64,000 bases of DNA from Sporocytophaga sp. GTDB lineage: Bacteria > Bacteroidota > Bacteroidia > Cytophagales > Cytophagaceae. Positions 63,110 through 64,000 of the stretch are shown piece after piece (position 1 is the stretch's first letter; each line of letters starts with the position of its first letter). The stretch lies in the NCBI GenBank assembly GCA_024707265.1, contig JANQAB010000008.1:186001-250000 (forward strand), in the 5' to 3' direction. The translations under genes were made by a program, and so were the position numbers. The notes under the pieces were generated by a model. It was not told where the DNA came from and did no database searches. It saw nothing but the letters and a program-made list of their open reading frames with translations.

Positions 63110-63757
63110 CTGATTATGTTGGAAGTCCATTGTATTGTTTCTTTAATAGTGAGTAATAATGGCAGCTTGCAAGTTAACTTTAATCAGCGTCTTTACAGGA
63201 TTTTTTAAGCGAACAGTAGGCGAGCTGATATTGCAAAAGTAAGAGACGTATTGTCTGAGTAAACTGATTTACCATTTTTCTTTTAAATTCATGAAGTAGA
63301 AATGAAGGAAAGGTTCCTCATATTGGTTGCAAAGCTACTCCAAATGATCATAAGATATGCGAAGACTTATGAAACTATTCGAGCCTTATGAATTGGAAGA
63401 TAGGAATTATCAAAGCCTGAGTAGTGGCAAAAACAGAGTGTTTTGTTTGTAGAGTTATCGCTTAGATCAATTTATTGTCAGAAGATTTTTCTGTAAAGCA
63501 TCGAAATTATGGATGAAGTCCTTTTTACCTTAACATATATTGCCAGTCGCATTTTATGACAGTCTTGGTGATATATTGAGAACAAACCTTGTTATTGTAG
63601 GAGTAAGTCATGATTTAAAATTAGCAGCCAAGTTCGCTGACAATCTGATATTAATGAAGATGGAAAGGTTCTGAAGCATGGGGGCGGAAATTATAATTAC
63701 GAGTGAGACTCTGTATCAGATTGTATTTAGTTAAAATTAAACGTCTCGATGAAGCAC
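63110..63757 (+). pseudogene. Decayed haem ABC transporter ATPase (HmuV-like)
   Basis: Pieces in shifting frames match HmuV: GKVPHIGCKATPNDHKICED (normally MGRxPH..P..D..I..E), YELEDRNYQSLSSG..K with the degraded LSGGE signature, the VLFVRVIAQINLLSEDFS-type core, IVGVSHDLKLAAKFADNLIL (H-loop) and IITSETLYQI, then INAITKGKGFIKE-like ends. The Walker A region is missing. Many stops and shifts show a true pseudogene. Confidence 0.75.
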
Positions 63758-63812
63758 TAATGCAATTACCAAAGGAAAGGGATTTATTAAAGAGTGGTAC
63801 TTGGATAAAATA

Positions 63813-63840
63813 AAAAAGACATCATTTCTGATGTCTTTTT
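63813..63840. terminator. Terminator between the decayed uptake operon and the H1-like gene
   Basis: Perfect 12-bp arms AAAAAGACATCA / TGATGTCTTTTT with a TTTC loop; it serves the convergent histone-like gene and may be left from the old operon. Confidence 0.85.
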
Positions 63841-63861
63841 ATTTTTTAAAGATTAAGCTTC

Positions 63862-64000
63862 TTATTGTTTAGACGCAGCTTTCTTAGAAGCGGACTTCTT
63901 AGAAGCTGCTTTCTTAGAAGCTGCTTTTTTAGAAGCTACTTTTTTAGAAGCTACTTTTTTAGAAGCTGCTTTTTTAGAAGCTACTTTTTTAGAAGCTGCT
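63862..64000 (-). CDS. Histone H1-like AASKK-repeat protein, 3' part
   Basis: The C-terminal 45 residues of a minus-strand gene that continues beyond the window. They are nine pentads of the pattern (A/V/S)ASKK, the last being AASKQ, directly before TAA. At DNA level this is a 15-bp tandem repeat with mostly synonymous changes. Lys/Ala/Ser tails of this kind are found in bacterial histone H1-like and AlgP/HU-fusion proteins and coat DNA. The N-terminal domain is outside the window, so a ribosomal or HU-type head cannot be excluded. Confidence 0.75.
   Translation of the reverse strand, partial: AASKKVASKKAASKKVASKKVASKKAASKKAASKKSASKKAASKQ

Noticed and set aside
63862..64000. CRISPR array or satellite repeat
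   Set aside because: Repeats are 15 bp without spacers and code AASKK in frame.

Overview
The window looks like a chromosomal segment of an AT-rich Bacteroidetes, most likely Cytophagales. The evidence is a T9SS-type C-terminal sorting tail on a 1326-residue secreted protein, a TAnnTTTG/TTTG promoter in front of the only tRNA, general absence of Shine-Dalgarno sequences, a bifunctional hisB and hisIE, and remains of TonB-dependent uptake genes. No phage, insertion sequence or CRISPR array is visible.

Layout. 1-6.6 kb: surface polysaccharide genes (a nucleotidyltransferase/kinase fusion, HAD phosphatase and second nucleotidyltransferase on +; an alpha/beta hydrolase, acyltransferase, GT2, a sugar transferase with a receiver-like N-terminus, and a CheY-like regulator on -). 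7-15.3 kb: housekeeping and stress genes (PPK2, HI0933-type flavoprotein, HerA-like ATPase, periplasmic trehalase, SRAP/YedK, YheT hydrolase, YkvA). 15.5-28.4 kb: histidine biosynthesis split in two, hisG-hisD and then hisC-hisB-hisH-hisA-hisF-hisIE. About 5.9 kb of unrelated genes lie between: a GxxExxY gene flanked by inverted repeats, a decayed copy of the hisD tail, isoaspartyl peptidase, a TonB-like protein, a GT39-like membrane protein, an AraC regulator and a small ACT protein. 28.5-32.4 kb: pstB-pstA-pstC and a separately terminated pstS, without phoU. 32.4-33.1 kb: a gene-free AT-rich stretch with six related palindromes. 33.1-49 kb: a membrane/rhomboid/HExxH mini-operon, PhoH-PIN ATPase, YajQ, thioredoxin-reductase-like enzyme, thioredoxin, class III aminotransferase, VWA protein, peroxiredoxin, M23 and M48 peptidases, a CAP-domain protein. 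49-57.5 kb: DnaQ-like exonuclease, Mpl, DnaB, tRNA-Pro(GGG), TPR protein, etfBA, bifunctional nuclease. 57.8-61.8 kb: the large BNR/PA14/T9SS protein. 61.8-63.8 kb: a badly decayed haem or siderophore uptake operon. The window ends inside a histone-H1-like AASKK-repeat gene.

Two themes stand out. First, nine otherwise normal genes, including hisA, pstS and etfB, are each broken by exactly one extra base in a homopolymer of 5-9 A or T (coding strand); a tenth lacks one base in a G run. Restoring the base gives the full family-length protein every time, so sequence or assembly error is the simplest reading, with poly-A slippage as the biological alternative. Second, real decay is seen at 61.8-63.8 kb (many stops, frameshifts and deletions) and in the his-operon gap (hisD-tail relic, T9SS-tail fossil), which mark recent rearrangement.
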